5,887 bases of DNA from Cyanobacteria bacterium K_DeepCast_35m_m2_023. Lineage in GTDB: Bacteria; Cyanobacteriota; Cyanobacteriia; PCC-6307; Cyanobiaceae. Positions 1-5,887 of this stretch are shown piece by piece (positions within the stretch are counted from its first letter, which is position 1; each line of letters begins with the position of its first letter). The position numbers were made by a program, and so were the translations under genes. The notes under the pieces were generated by a model that saw only the letters and a program-made list of their open reading frames with translations, was not told where the DNA came from and ran no database searches. The stretch covers positions 1 through 5,887 of the forward strand of contig VGQR01000136.1 of assembly GCA_016882345.1 (NCBI GenBank). Reading direction: 5' to 3'.

Positions 1-1193
1 ACCAATTGATCGTGCGCTTCGACAAGAATGGGTCCATTGTCAACCACAATCAAAGCAACAGTCGCCCCTGGAAAACCGATGGCGAGGCCGTCAGCGCCCT
101 GATTGGCCATCAGGAATGGCGACGATTACCAGCAGGTGAGCGCACACAGAAGATCAGTGATTATGTTCTGCAAAAGAGCAAGAATGCAGGTCACCGCAAC
201 GCAGTTGCAACCGTTAACGCCGTCAAGGCCTATATCGACGGCCTCGATGCTGTCCAATACGGCCTCAGCACCCTCTGGCTGAATGGCAACAATGGAGATG
301 TCCGGTCACGCGAAACGAACCTCGGCAATCTTGTGGCCGATTCGCTGCTGTGGTATGGCCAACAATTACTGATCAACAACCCCTCATTAACTGATCTCAA
401 ATCCATTGACGTCGCCTTCATCAATGGTGGTGGCATCCGCGACATGATCGGCACCGAGCAGGTGATGCCGGATGAAAGTGTGCATCGCAATGCACCTGAA
501 GCAAACCCGATTCTAGGCAAGCAAGAAGGTGAAATCTCGAAGCTTGATGTGCTGAACAGTCTGCGCTTCGACAACACCATGACCATGGGAAGCATCAGCG
601 TTGCCCAGCTCAAACGCAGCATTGAAGCGATGGTCGCCGAGTTACGCCATGGAGGTTTCGGTCAGATCTCAGGATTCCGCTTCACCTACGACCCCAATCG
701 GCCCCGCGGCGAGCGTGTGATCTCCATCGATCTGACCCGTCCCCGTCGCCTGGCCGATGGGCGGGTCGACGGCCGCAGCCAGGAGCAGGAGCTGGTGCGT
801 CCCCTGATCCGCGATGGCAAGGTGCTCGACCCCAAAGAAAGACTGGGTGTGGTGACGATCACCTATCTGGCCGAAGGGGGCGATGGTCAAGGCGGAGCCC
901 AGCTCACCCAGCACCTGAGCCAGGTGCGCTGGATCGGCACCGCTGGCGACAGCAGCACCTGGCGCGCCGCTGGCCAGAGCGAACCTCAGCTGTTGCCCAG
1001 CAAGGACGCTCCCAGCAGCATCACCGCCGGACTGAAGGCTCGCGAGCTGGGCTTCGGCTCCTACCGCGATGCCCTGGCCGTGTACCTGGCTGCTAATCAC
1101 GCCGGGGGAGCAGCAGGCAATCCCTTCGCCGTTGCCGATACCGATGCCCAGGGACGTCCGCGCCCCGTCAGGATCCTGACCGTGAGCCGCTGA
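1..1193 (+). CDS. 5'-nucleotidase (UshA/bifunctional nucleotidase family), C-terminal part, 5' end outside window
   Basis: The frame is open to the left window edge and ends at TGA 1191-1193, so this is a partial gene. The metallophosphoesterase domain with the metal ligands would lie upstream. What is visible is the 5'-nucleotidase C-terminal, substrate-binding domain. Counting residues from base 6, the signature RETNLGN is at about 102-108, NGGGIR at 140-145, the segment DVLNSLRFDN at 181-190, and ISGFRFTYDP at 221-230. In this family the arginines and aromatic residues of these segments hold the nucleotide phosphate and base. The enzymes usually act in the periplasm or at the cell surface and release phosphate and a nucleoside from nucleotides; exported location cannot be checked here because the N-terminus is missing. 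GC content is about 53% over 1-660 and about 68% over 661-1080, which is odd within one gene. The transporter gene begins 4 bases after the stop, so co-transcription is likely. Family assignment is firm; exact substrate is not. Confidence 0.93.
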   Translation, partial: QLIVRFDKNGSIVNHNQSNSRPWKTDGEAVSALIGHQEWRRLPAGERTQKISDYVLQKSKNAGHRNAVATVNAVKAYIDGLDAVQYGLSTLWLNGNNGDVRSRETNLGNLVADSLLWYGQQLLINNPSLTDLKSIDVAFINGGGIRDMIGTEQVMPDESVHRNAPEANPILGKQEGEISKLDVLNSLRFDNTMTMGSISVAQLKRSIEAMVAELRHGGFGQISGFRFTYDPNRPRGERVISIDLTRPRRLADGRVDGRSQEQELVRPLIRDGKVLDPKERLGVVTITYLAEGGDGQGGAQLTQHLSQVRWIGTAGDSSTWRAAGQSEPQLLPSKDAPSSITAGLKARELGFGSYRDALAVYLAANHAGGAAGNPFAVADTDAQGRPRPVRILTVSR

Positions 1194-1197
1194 TGGT

Positions 1198-2895
1198 TTG
1201 TCTGTGAACGGCATCCAACGCCTGCTGAGACTTTGGCCCCGTCAGATCGGCAACCAGTGCCTGGTGATGCTGTTGGCCGGCACCCTGTTTGGGTGGCTTG
1301 CCCCAGGCCTGACACCGGCACTGAAGCCCCTGGCGACGGTGTTCCTGCAGGCCTCGCGGATCGTGGTGATGCCGTACCTGATCTGCGAACTCATCGTGGG
1401 CTTCGGACGGCTGAGGCCAGGCTCACTGGCTGTTCTGGCCCGACGCGGTGGCCTGGTCCTGCTGGCTCTGTGGTTGGCAGGGTCCTTGCTGGTGATCGCT
1501 CTGCCCCTGTCTCTGCCCCCGCTGGTCACCTCTGAGTTCTTCCATGCGGGCCTGTTTGAACGCACCGAACCGGCCGATCTGCTGACCACATACCTGCCGG
1601 ACAACATCTTCGGTGCTCTGGCGAGCGACAACTTTCCGGCCGTGGTGCTGTTCAGCTGTCTGCTGGGCATCCTCTTGCAGAGCATTGACGAGCGCGATCA
1701 ACTGCTGGCGCCGCTGGCGGTGATCCGTCAGCTGTTCAGCCGACTCAACAAGTTGGTCGTGAAGCTGATTCCGTACGGAATCTTTGCCCTGATCGCCATC
1801 AACGTGGCACGGCTCAACGGCGATCAGCTGATTCGCATGCAGGGGTTCATCGCCCTCTGCGCCACGGCGTTCCTGCTGCTCAGCCTGGCCAGTGTTGTGT
1901 GCCTGCTGACGCTGACACCCCTCAGCCTGGGAGCGATCTGGCGGCTGATCAAGGGTCCGCTGGCCCTGACCGCCAGCAGTGCCAACCTGCTGATTGCCCT
2001 GCCGATGCTGGTCAGCAATCTGCAGGAGCAGCTGCCCGCTGAACTGCTGGGCCGCGCCGCACGGACAATGGACCCTCAGACCGTCAGCGAAGCCGGCGAC
2101 GAGCTGGCTCCGCTGGTCTCCCTGGGGTATGCGCTGCCCACGCTGGGACAGGTCGCCTCCTTGCTGTTCATCCCGTTTGCGGGGTGGTATGTGGACCGCA
2201 GCCTCGAACCGGGGACCACGGCCCAGATGCTGTTGAGCGCGATTCCGGCATCGGTGTCGGGCATCAAGGCGGTGATGCGGCAGGAATTGCTGCAGCTGGG
2301 CCTGCCGATCGACCTGCTGCAACTGGTGTACGTCAATGGCGAATGGTTGTACCGCTTCGAGAAAGTGCTTTCGCTGGAGGGACTGGTGGTCCTGGCGGTC
2401 CTGGTCTATGCCGGCGCCGTCGGAGCTTGGCGTTTCAGACCGGCCCGGGCGCTGGTCGGCCTGACCCTGCTGGTGGGCCTCGCCACCGGCCTGGGCTGGT
2501 CAACCCGCACAGCGTTGGCCCATGCCCTGCGCGACACCTACCGCAATGACGAACGGCTGCTCAGCCTGAGCACGACCCTGGCCGGACCCCAGCCGGGCGA
2601 GGTGCGGGGGGCGCAACCGCCCGACCGGTCAGTCTCAAAGCGATCAAGGCGCGCGGCGTGCTGCGGGTCGGACTGCGCAGCGATGGTCTGCCCTGGGCCT
2701 ACCGCAACACCAGGGGCCAGCTGGTGGGGTTCGACGTCGACCTGTTGCGCAAGCTGGCGACCAACCTGGAGGTCAGCCTGCAGATCCAGGAAGCCCCGAT
2801 GCTGCAGCTGGAGCGCTGGCTGGCCCAGAACCGCCTGGACCTGGTGGCCGGTGGCATCCAGAGCAGCCCCAGCAGGGCGATTCAGAACGAGCTGA
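1198..2895 (+). CDS. SDF-family (dicarboxylate/amino acid:cation) symporter domain; 5' half of a frame-split transporter-binding protein fusion
   Basis: Residues about 15-411 form a polytopic SDF/DAACS-type membrane domain. Hydrophobic segments lie at about 20-36, 44-66, 84-108, 140-160, 188-204, 214-240, 306-330 and 396-411, with re-entrant-loop-like stretches near 256-274 (LTASSANLLIALP) and 343-358 (MLLSAIPASVSGI). These are secondary transporters of the cytoplasmic membrane that use a sodium or proton gradient. The classic TM7 motif NMDGT is not seen; the matching region reads YALPTLGQ, so substrate should not be assumed. Another hydrophobic helix at about 416-434 leads to a linker. The real protein most likely continues in the -1 frame from about residue 470, because residues 471-565 of this frame are Arg/Cys/Trp-rich and look like noise. 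The start could be TTG 1198 or, more likely, GTG 1204; no good Shine-Dalgarno is visible. GTG 1204 overlaps the TGA of a four-codon frame whose ATG (1193) overlaps the nucleotidase stop, which may allow translational coupling. Confidence 0.85.
   Translation: MSVNGIQRLLRLWPRQIGNQCLVMLLAGTLFGWLAPGLTPALKPLATVFLQASRIVVMPYLICELIVGFGRLRPGSLAVLARRGGLVLLALWLAGSLLVIALPLSLPPLVTSEFFHAGLFERTEPADLLTTYLPDNIFGALASDNFPAVVLFSCLLGILLQSIDERDQLLAPLAVIRQLFSRLNKLVVKLIPYGIFALIAINVARLNGDQLIRMQGFIALCATAFLLLSLASVVCLLTLTPLSLGAIWRLIKGPLALTASSANLLIALPMLVSNLQEQLPAELLGRAARTMDPQTVSEAGDELAPLVSLGYALPTLGQVASLLFIPFAGWYVDRSLEPGTTAQMLLSAIPASVSGIKAVMRQELLQLGLPIDLLQLVYVNGEWLYRFEKVLSLEGLVVLAVLVYAGAVGAWRFRPARALVGLTLLVGLATGLGWSTRTALAHALRDTYRNDERLLSLSTTLAGPQPGEVRGAQPPDRSVSKRSRRAACCGSDCAAMVCPGPTATPGASWWGSTSTCCASWRPTWRSACRSRKPRCCSWSAGWPRTAWTWWPVASRAAPAGRFRTS
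2606..2611 (+). other. Probable frameshift point: six-G run joining the symporter and binding-protein frames
   Basis: The symporter frame and the binding-domain frame differ by -1. The binding-domain frame opens only after a TGA at 2547-2549 and is clearly real by about 2631 (SLKAIKARG). The shift must therefore fall between about 2550 and 2630, and GGGGGG at 2606-2611 is the obvious place. Adding one G would give one continuous frame reading E-V-R-G-G-A-T-A-R-P-V-S-L-K across the junction. This fits a homopolymer sequencing error or a one-base deletion. The codons here (CGG GGG GCG) do not form a standard X-XXY-YYZ slippery heptamer, so programmed frameshifting is less likely. Confidence 0.7.
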
Positions 2896-3371
2896 GCCGC
2901 AGCTACCTGCAGGTCCACCTGGCCCTGGTGGTTCCCGATGACAAGCTCAGGCTGTTGCAACCGGGCGGGCGAGCCTTGCGCTCCACACCGATCCTGCTGG
3001 CGGTGCGCGACGAAGAGCTGATCAGCCCGGGGATTGAACAGCAGATCAGCCGCTACCTCAGCCGCGGCGGCCCCCCCGTGCGGGTGGTGATTGAACACAT
3101 CCCCAACAAGCAAACCTTTTTTTCACGTGCGGGCCAGACCAGGTTTGACGGCCTGCTGACCTCGGCTGAATCAGGGGCATCCTGGGCCGTGATTTATCCG
3201 CGCACTTCACTGATCACCCCATTCAGCGACGACCTCAACAGCGAACTGGTGCTGTTGATCGGCGGTCATGATGCCAGCCTGCGGCGCTACATCAACAGCT
3301 TCCTCACCCGCGAACAGGCCCAGGGAGGCATCGATCGACTCTTCAACCACTGGATCCTGCTCAAGGACTGA
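2658..3371 (+). CDS. SBP_bac_3-type substrate-binding domain; 3' half of the split symporter fusion
   Basis: This frame encodes a family 3 type periplasmic solute-binding domain. It starts with the first beta strand VLRVGL, then GFDVDLLRKLA near residues 24-34 (the usual lobe-1 motif), DLVAGGIQSS near 55-64, and SRSYLQ near 75-80. The C-terminal part has FDGLLTSAESGASW and IYP and ends in a helix-rich tail closing with LFNHWILLKD. These domains bind amino acids or other small organic solutes outside the cytoplasmic membrane. As a separate protein it would have to start at GTG 2658, inside the first strand, with no signal peptide; the frame has no other ATG, GTG or TTG back to its opening at 2550. 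It is therefore best read as the C-terminal domain of the upstream symporter, anchored by the helix at residues 416-434 of that protein and presumably facing the periplasm. Combined length would be about 724 residues. The gene ends 33 bases from the convergent GH57 gene, with no clear terminator hairpin between them. Confidence 0.85.
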   Translation: MLRVGLRSDGLPWAYRNTRGQLVGFDVDLLRKLATNLEVSLQIQEAPMLQLERWLAQNRLDLVAGGIQSSPSRAIQNELSRSYLQVHLALVVPDDKLRLLQPGGRALRSTPILLAVRDEELISPGIEQQISRYLSRGGPPVRVVIEHIPNKQTFFSRAGQTRFDGLLTSAESGASWAVIYPRTSLITPFSDDLNSELVLLIGGHDASLRRYINSFLTREQAQGGIDRLFNHWILLKD

Positions 3372-3404
3372 GGGTCGCCGCACCTGTACAGCGCGATGCA
3401 AGCT

Positions 3405-4964
3405 TCAGGACCGCGTCACCCAATCGGCCGCATTGAGGGTGGGGAAGAGACCATCATCGCGTTGAATCGCCTGCAACCAGCCTTCGGGCAAGGGCGTGTT
3501 GTTGTTGATCGCATCCATCAGGCGCCAGAACCGATCGAGATGGCGCTCGATCCGCTCTCTGGCCAGATCGGTGGTGGTTCCGGCCCGCAGGATGAAACTC
3601 CAGTCGGAACTCTGGGCCAGCAGCAATTCGCGCCCTGCCTGGGTGAGGAGCTGACGGTGCTCACTGCTGCCAACGCCCCGGTTGACGCGACGCACCATCG
3701 CCGCTGATGCCCGTTGCCATTCGATCACCACCCAGGCGTTGGTGTCGTTGAGCCAATAGTCGTGGTACCCGCCCTGACCCCAGCTGCTTGGGGAGGGGCG
3801 GCAGACCTGCAACGGCTGGTCTTCGGCCAGAACGGCCCGCAGATGGGTGAAGCGAACGCCCTGGGTTGGCCCCTGGCGGAAGAGCTCTGCCAAAAACGAT
3901 GGCCCCTCGAACCACCAGTGACCGAACAATTCGGCATCAAAGGGCGCCACCAGCAACGGTGGCCGCTCCATCATCGTGCCGAGCCGCTCGAGTTCGGCGG
4001 CGCGGCCCTGCAGATAGTGCTGGGCATCGGCGACCACGCTGGCCTGGGCAGCCGCCGGGTCATAGGGCTGCTTCTGATCGAGAGAGGCGACCTGACTGGT
4101 GACCCGGTGCAGCTTCAGACCCAGGGGGCGACGGCTGGTGATCCCGGCTTCGTCCAGCAGCCCGTCAGGAAGATCCCAACCCAGATCCCGGTGGAATTCC
4201 CGGTAGGAGCCATGGCCTGGGTAGCCATCGCGCGCGCTCCAGACCGGCAGGGTGGAGGTGCTGTCGCGACCGAAAAAAGCCACACCGGCTGGCGAACAGA
4301 TCGGTGCATAAACACCGTAACGAGGCCTGGGCAGGGCATGAAGCAGGCCGTGACCATCAAGAATCGAATAGCGGAGTCCGCAGTTCAGCAACTCCTGATC
4401 CAACCCTTCGAAATAGGCGCATTCGGGCAGCCAGATGCCCAGGGGGCGTTCGCCAAGCAGCCGTTCGTGCTCACGCACGGCCGTCAGCAACTGGGCCCGC
4501 ACCGCTTCAGGGGTGTGGCGCAACAGCGGCAGGTAGCCGTGGGTGGCGCAGCAGGTGATCAGATCGAGGACCCCAAGTTGCTGCAGCCGGCTGAAGCGTC
4601 CGATCAGATCGCCGTCCAGCTGGCGCCACTGGGTCTTGATGCGTTGAAGCTGGCTGGCCAGGGCGTTCGCGGCCTGGCTCTGAGCAGGTGGTACCTGATC
4701 AAGAAGGGCAATCCGAACGTCAAGCCAGGGAGCAAAACGACGATTCAGCGCCTGGTCGCTGAGCAGGGACAACAGCGTGGGTGAGAGTCCCAGGGTCAGG
4801 CTGGGGGCCTGATCAGGGTCGGCCGCTGCTGCTTCAAGGACAGCCAGCATGGGCAGGTAGCACTCCTGCAGCGCCTGGAAATACCAGTCCTCCTCCAGCG
4901 AGCCCGGCTCGCTCGAGCGCACATAGGGGAGGTGGGAATGAAGCACCAGGGCCAGATCTCCCAC
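3405..4964 (-). CDS. Glycoside hydrolase family 57, 1,4-alpha-glucan branching enzyme type
   Basis: This is a complete 519-residue protein, close to the usual length of about 520-530 for GH57 branching enzymes. The GH57 regions appear in order: HSHLPYV at residues 9-15; CCATHGYLPLL at 138-148; WLPECAY at 178-184 with the expected nucleophile Glu181 (codon at 4422-4424); PFDAELFGHWW at 341-351 with the expected acid/base Asp343 (codon at 3936-3938); and SSDWSFILRAG at 452-462. Both catalytic residues are present, so the enzyme is probably active. Known relatives cut alpha-1,4-glucan and re-attach the chain by an alpha-1,6 link in glycogen synthesis in the cytoplasm; some GH57 relatives are mainly hydrolases, so activity is inferred. 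The chosen start is GTG 4964, since relatives begin a few residues before the HSHLPYV motif. An in-frame TAG lies at 4974-4976, and a CTG at 4970 is a weaker alternative. No Shine-Dalgarno precedes the GTG closely. Confidence 0.92.
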   Translation of the reverse strand: MGDLALVLHSHLPYVRSSEPGSLEEDWYFQALQECYLPMLAVLEAAAADPDQAPSLTLGLSPTLLSLLSDQALNRRFAPWLDVRIALLDQVPPAQSQAANALASQLQRIKTQWRQLDGDLIGRFSRLQQLGVLDLITCCATHGYLPLLRHTPEAVRAQLLTAVREHERLLGERPLGIWLPECAYFEGLDQELLNCGLRYSILDGHGLLHALPRPRYGVYAPICSPAGVAFFGRDSTSTLPVWSARDGYPGHGSYREFHRDLGWDLPDGLLDEAGITSRRPLGLKLHRVTSQVASLDQKQPYDPAAAQASVVADAQHYLQGRAAELERLGTMMERPPLLVAPFDAELFGHWWFEGPSFLAELFRQGPTQGVRFTHLRAVLAEDQPLQVCRPSPSSWGQGGYHDYWLNDTNAWVVIEWQRASAAMVRRVNRGVGSSEHRQLLTQAGRELLLAQSSDWSFILRAGTTTDLARERIERHLDRFWRLMDAINNNTPLPEGWLQAIQRDDGLFPTLNAADWVTRS

Positions 4965-4973
4965 GGCCAGGGC

Positions 4974-5003
4974 CTAGGCACACGACCTCAACCTTAAGGC
5001 CAT
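4974..5003 (-). CDS. Possible nine-codon leader peptide (MALRLRSCA) upstream of the GH57 gene
   Basis: On the minus strand an ATG at 5003-5001 opens a nine-codon frame ending in TAG at 4976-4974, only nine bases before the GTG start of the GH57 gene and in the same frame. It has the strongest Shine-Dalgarno sequence near that gene, GGAGGAAA at 5020-5013, nine bases from the ATG. It could be a leader whose translation feeds ribosomes to the weakly signalled GTG, or the remains of a longer N-terminus interrupted by a stop. No function can be assigned from sequence, and chance is a real alternative. Confidence 0.25.
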   Translation of the reverse strand: MALRLRSCA

Positions 5004-5218
5004 GTCGCCGGCTTTCCTCCGAAGGGGCAGGGAATTGAGACGCGGCAGCATTGGCAGAGCGAGCCAGACGCAAGACAACGGATGAACAGCAGACAGAAGC
5101 CCGACCGAGCCGCACGACGACGGCCCTTCAACAACAAAGTCAAAAGAAATAAAAAAGCCCGCAGTTGCACTCATACGCCAGCCCTACCCTTACAGGAAGT
5201 AAATAGCAGCGGAAGACA
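4977..5218. other. Intergenic region between divergent GH57 and guanine deaminase remnant; GC to AT transition
   Basis: These 242 bases separate two divergently read genes and should hold the GH57 promoter on the minus strand. I could not identify a convincing paired -35/-10 in either direction: a TTGACT occurs on the minus strand near 5140 without a matching -10. From about 5129 the sequence becomes A-rich, including AAGTCAAAAGAAATAAAAAA. The minus strand reads GCGGGC then six T at about 5150-5161, like the 3' half of a terminator, but the pairing arm is missing. No tRNA or other RNA gene was recognised. Confidence 0.5.
5013..5020 (-). promoter_or_regulatory. Shine-Dalgarno-like GGAGGAAA upstream of the GH57 gene
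   Basis: The minus strand reads GGAGGAAA here, a good match to the anti-Shine-Dalgarno sequence. It is nine bases from ATG 5003 but 48 bases from the GH57 GTG at 4964, too far to serve that start directly. It therefore either serves the short leader frame or is accidental. Confidence 0.35.
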
Positions 5219-5860
5219 ATGATTTCAGGGACTTACAGCTTTAAAGGCTTCACCACCTTCAGGGCATTCAGCTTAAAACAATACAACAACCAACACATTC
5301 CAACACCAACCAAAATCACACACGAACGATTACCAACACTTCTCAAACGAATTCTGGCTTTGCAAGCAATTGGCCTAGCTGTGCTGACAACTTTCCCTGA
5401 CGCAAAAACCGAAGAAGCCAACAGGGTAACTGCCTATCGCGCAAGCATCCTGCACTTTACAAGTGATCCATTGCTAACAAAGGAAAAGTCCTACGAGTAC
5501 ATTAAAGACGGCCTCTTGATTGTACGAAATGGTCATGTTATCTTAGCAGAACTGTACGAAAGCTCGATCAGATACCTTTCAAAGACGGCGAAGGTCATCA
5601 ACTACTCGGGATACTTAATCACCCCGGGGTTCATTGATGCTCACGTCCACTACCCCCAAGTCGAGATCATCGCCTCCTACGGCGAACAACTGCTCGAGTG
5701 GCTAAATACCTATGTATTTCCAGCTGAACGCAAATACTCAAACAGCCAATACGCAAGGGGAAAAGCCGATTTTTTCCTCAATCAACTTATGGGCACCTCG
5801 AAAAATCCGAGATGGCTTGAATTAACGACTAGTCCAGCTATAATCACAACATCCGATTAG
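5219..5860 (+). pseudogene. guaD: Guanine deaminase, truncated 5' fragment (remnant)
   Basis: Residues about 72-190 match the N-terminal part of guanine deaminase, the amidohydrolase that turns guanine into xanthine and ammonia. Visible are AYRASILHFTSDP (72-84), IKDGLLIVRNG (95-105), GYLITPGFIDAHVHYPQ (131-147) with the zinc-binding His142 and His144, YGEQLLEWLN (154-163), FPAERKY (167-173) and ADFFLNQL (183-190). After about residue 190 homology ends; the family normally continues with a GTTTA-type segment and some 300 more residues, including the remaining zinc ligands. The other two frames after 5790 hit stops within about 15 codons and show no family motif, so a simple frameshift does not explain it. 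The protein as encoded cannot be an active deaminase. The first 70 residues are not family-like; the true start may be lost, or GTG 5381. GGAAG at 5211-5215 is only three bases from ATG 5219. GC is about 45%, far below its neighbours, suggesting transfer or decay. Confidence 0.85.
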
Positions 5861-5887
5861 TTCAGGCCGTGGGGCAATGAGGCTTCT
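5861..5887. other. Right-hand edge, unassigned; possible start of a further gene
   Basis: These last 27 bases are GC-richer than the remnant before them. A GGGG at 5871-5874 stands two bases before an ATG at 5877-5879, which stays open for the remaining bases. This is too short and too closely spaced to call a gene. Confidence 0.1.

Noticed and set aside
1423..2322. Long 299-codon minus-strand frame rich in Gln and Arg opposite the symporter
   Set aside because: The Gln-rich, low-complexity protein is the antisense of Leu/CTG-rich membrane segments and has no domain features.
2605..2613. Programmed -1 ribosomal frameshift site
   Set aside because: CGG GGG GCG does not fit the X-XXY-YYZ pattern for tandem slippage, and no strong downstream stem was evident; an indel in the G run is simpler.
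3372..3404. Expected bidirectional terminator between the convergent genes
   Set aside because: The 33-base gap contains no stable inverted repeat with a T-tract that I can identify.
3714..4784. Long 356-codon plus-strand frame opposite the GH57 gene
   Set aside because: It lies wholly antisense to a gene with clear catalytic motifs, in GC-rich DNA where such shadows are common, and its protein shows no family signature.
5145..5165. Minus-strand GCGGGC followed by six T, like a Rho-independent terminator
   Set aside because: No complementary GCCCGC arm occurs within a plausible loop distance upstream on that strand, so no hairpin can be supported.
4974..5174. Minus-strand open frame of 66 codons covering most of the intergenic region
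   Set aside because: It has no recognisable domain, its composition follows the underlying intergenic DNA, and only its last nine codons have a Shine-Dalgarno signal; those are reported separately as a possible leader.
5790..5860. Simple frameshift rescuing the rest of guanine deaminase
   Set aside because: Neither alternative frame after 5790 encodes family motifs and both stop within about 15 codons, so sequence is missing rather than shifted.

Overview
This window looks like chromosomal DNA from a GC-rich unicellular cyanobacterium of the Synechococcus/Cyanobium kind. That is an inference from the protein types (a GH57 glucan-branching-type enzyme and an SDF-type symporter carrying a substrate-binding domain) and from a coding GC content of roughly 60-68% over most of the window. 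I saw no HIP1 octamer (GCGATCGC), so that common cyanobacterial signature does not help. No rRNA, tRNA, CRISPR array or complete mobile element was recognised.

Layout. (1) Bases 1-1193, plus strand: the 3' part of a UshA-type 5'-nucleotidase, cut by the left window edge. (2) Bases 1198-3371, plus strand, starting 4 bases after the nucleotidase stop: an SDF (dicarboxylate/amino acid:cation symporter) membrane domain followed by an SBP_bac_3-type substrate-binding domain. The two halves lie in different frames, and a -1 shift near a six-G run at 2606-2611 would join them into one protein of about 724 residues. As given, the reading frame is broken. (3) Bases 3405-4964, minus strand, converging on the transporter with a 33-base gap: a complete GH57 enzyme with both catalytic residues of the 1,4-alpha-glucan branching group. 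A nine-codon open frame with the best Shine-Dalgarno sequence in the region lies just upstream of it. (4) Bases 4977-5218: intergenic, where GC content falls. (5) Bases 5219-5860, plus strand: an AT-richer (about 45% GC) 5' fragment of a guanine deaminase gene. It keeps the first zinc motif, then loses all homology and stops, so it is a remnant.

How the genes may relate. The nucleotidase (outside the cytoplasm) would free phosphate and nucleosides, and the adjacent transporter would take up a small organic anion or amino acid. They may share a transcript, but the sequence gives no proof of a shared substrate. The GH57 enzyme belongs to glycogen metabolism and is transcribed in the opposite direction. 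The guanine deaminase remnant suggests lost purine scavenging or a decayed import.

The points most worth a second look are the split transporter/binding-protein fusion, the AT-rich truncated guanine deaminase, a sharp GC step inside the nucleotidase gene, and the mini-ORF in front of the GH57 gene. I found no convincing entirely new system.
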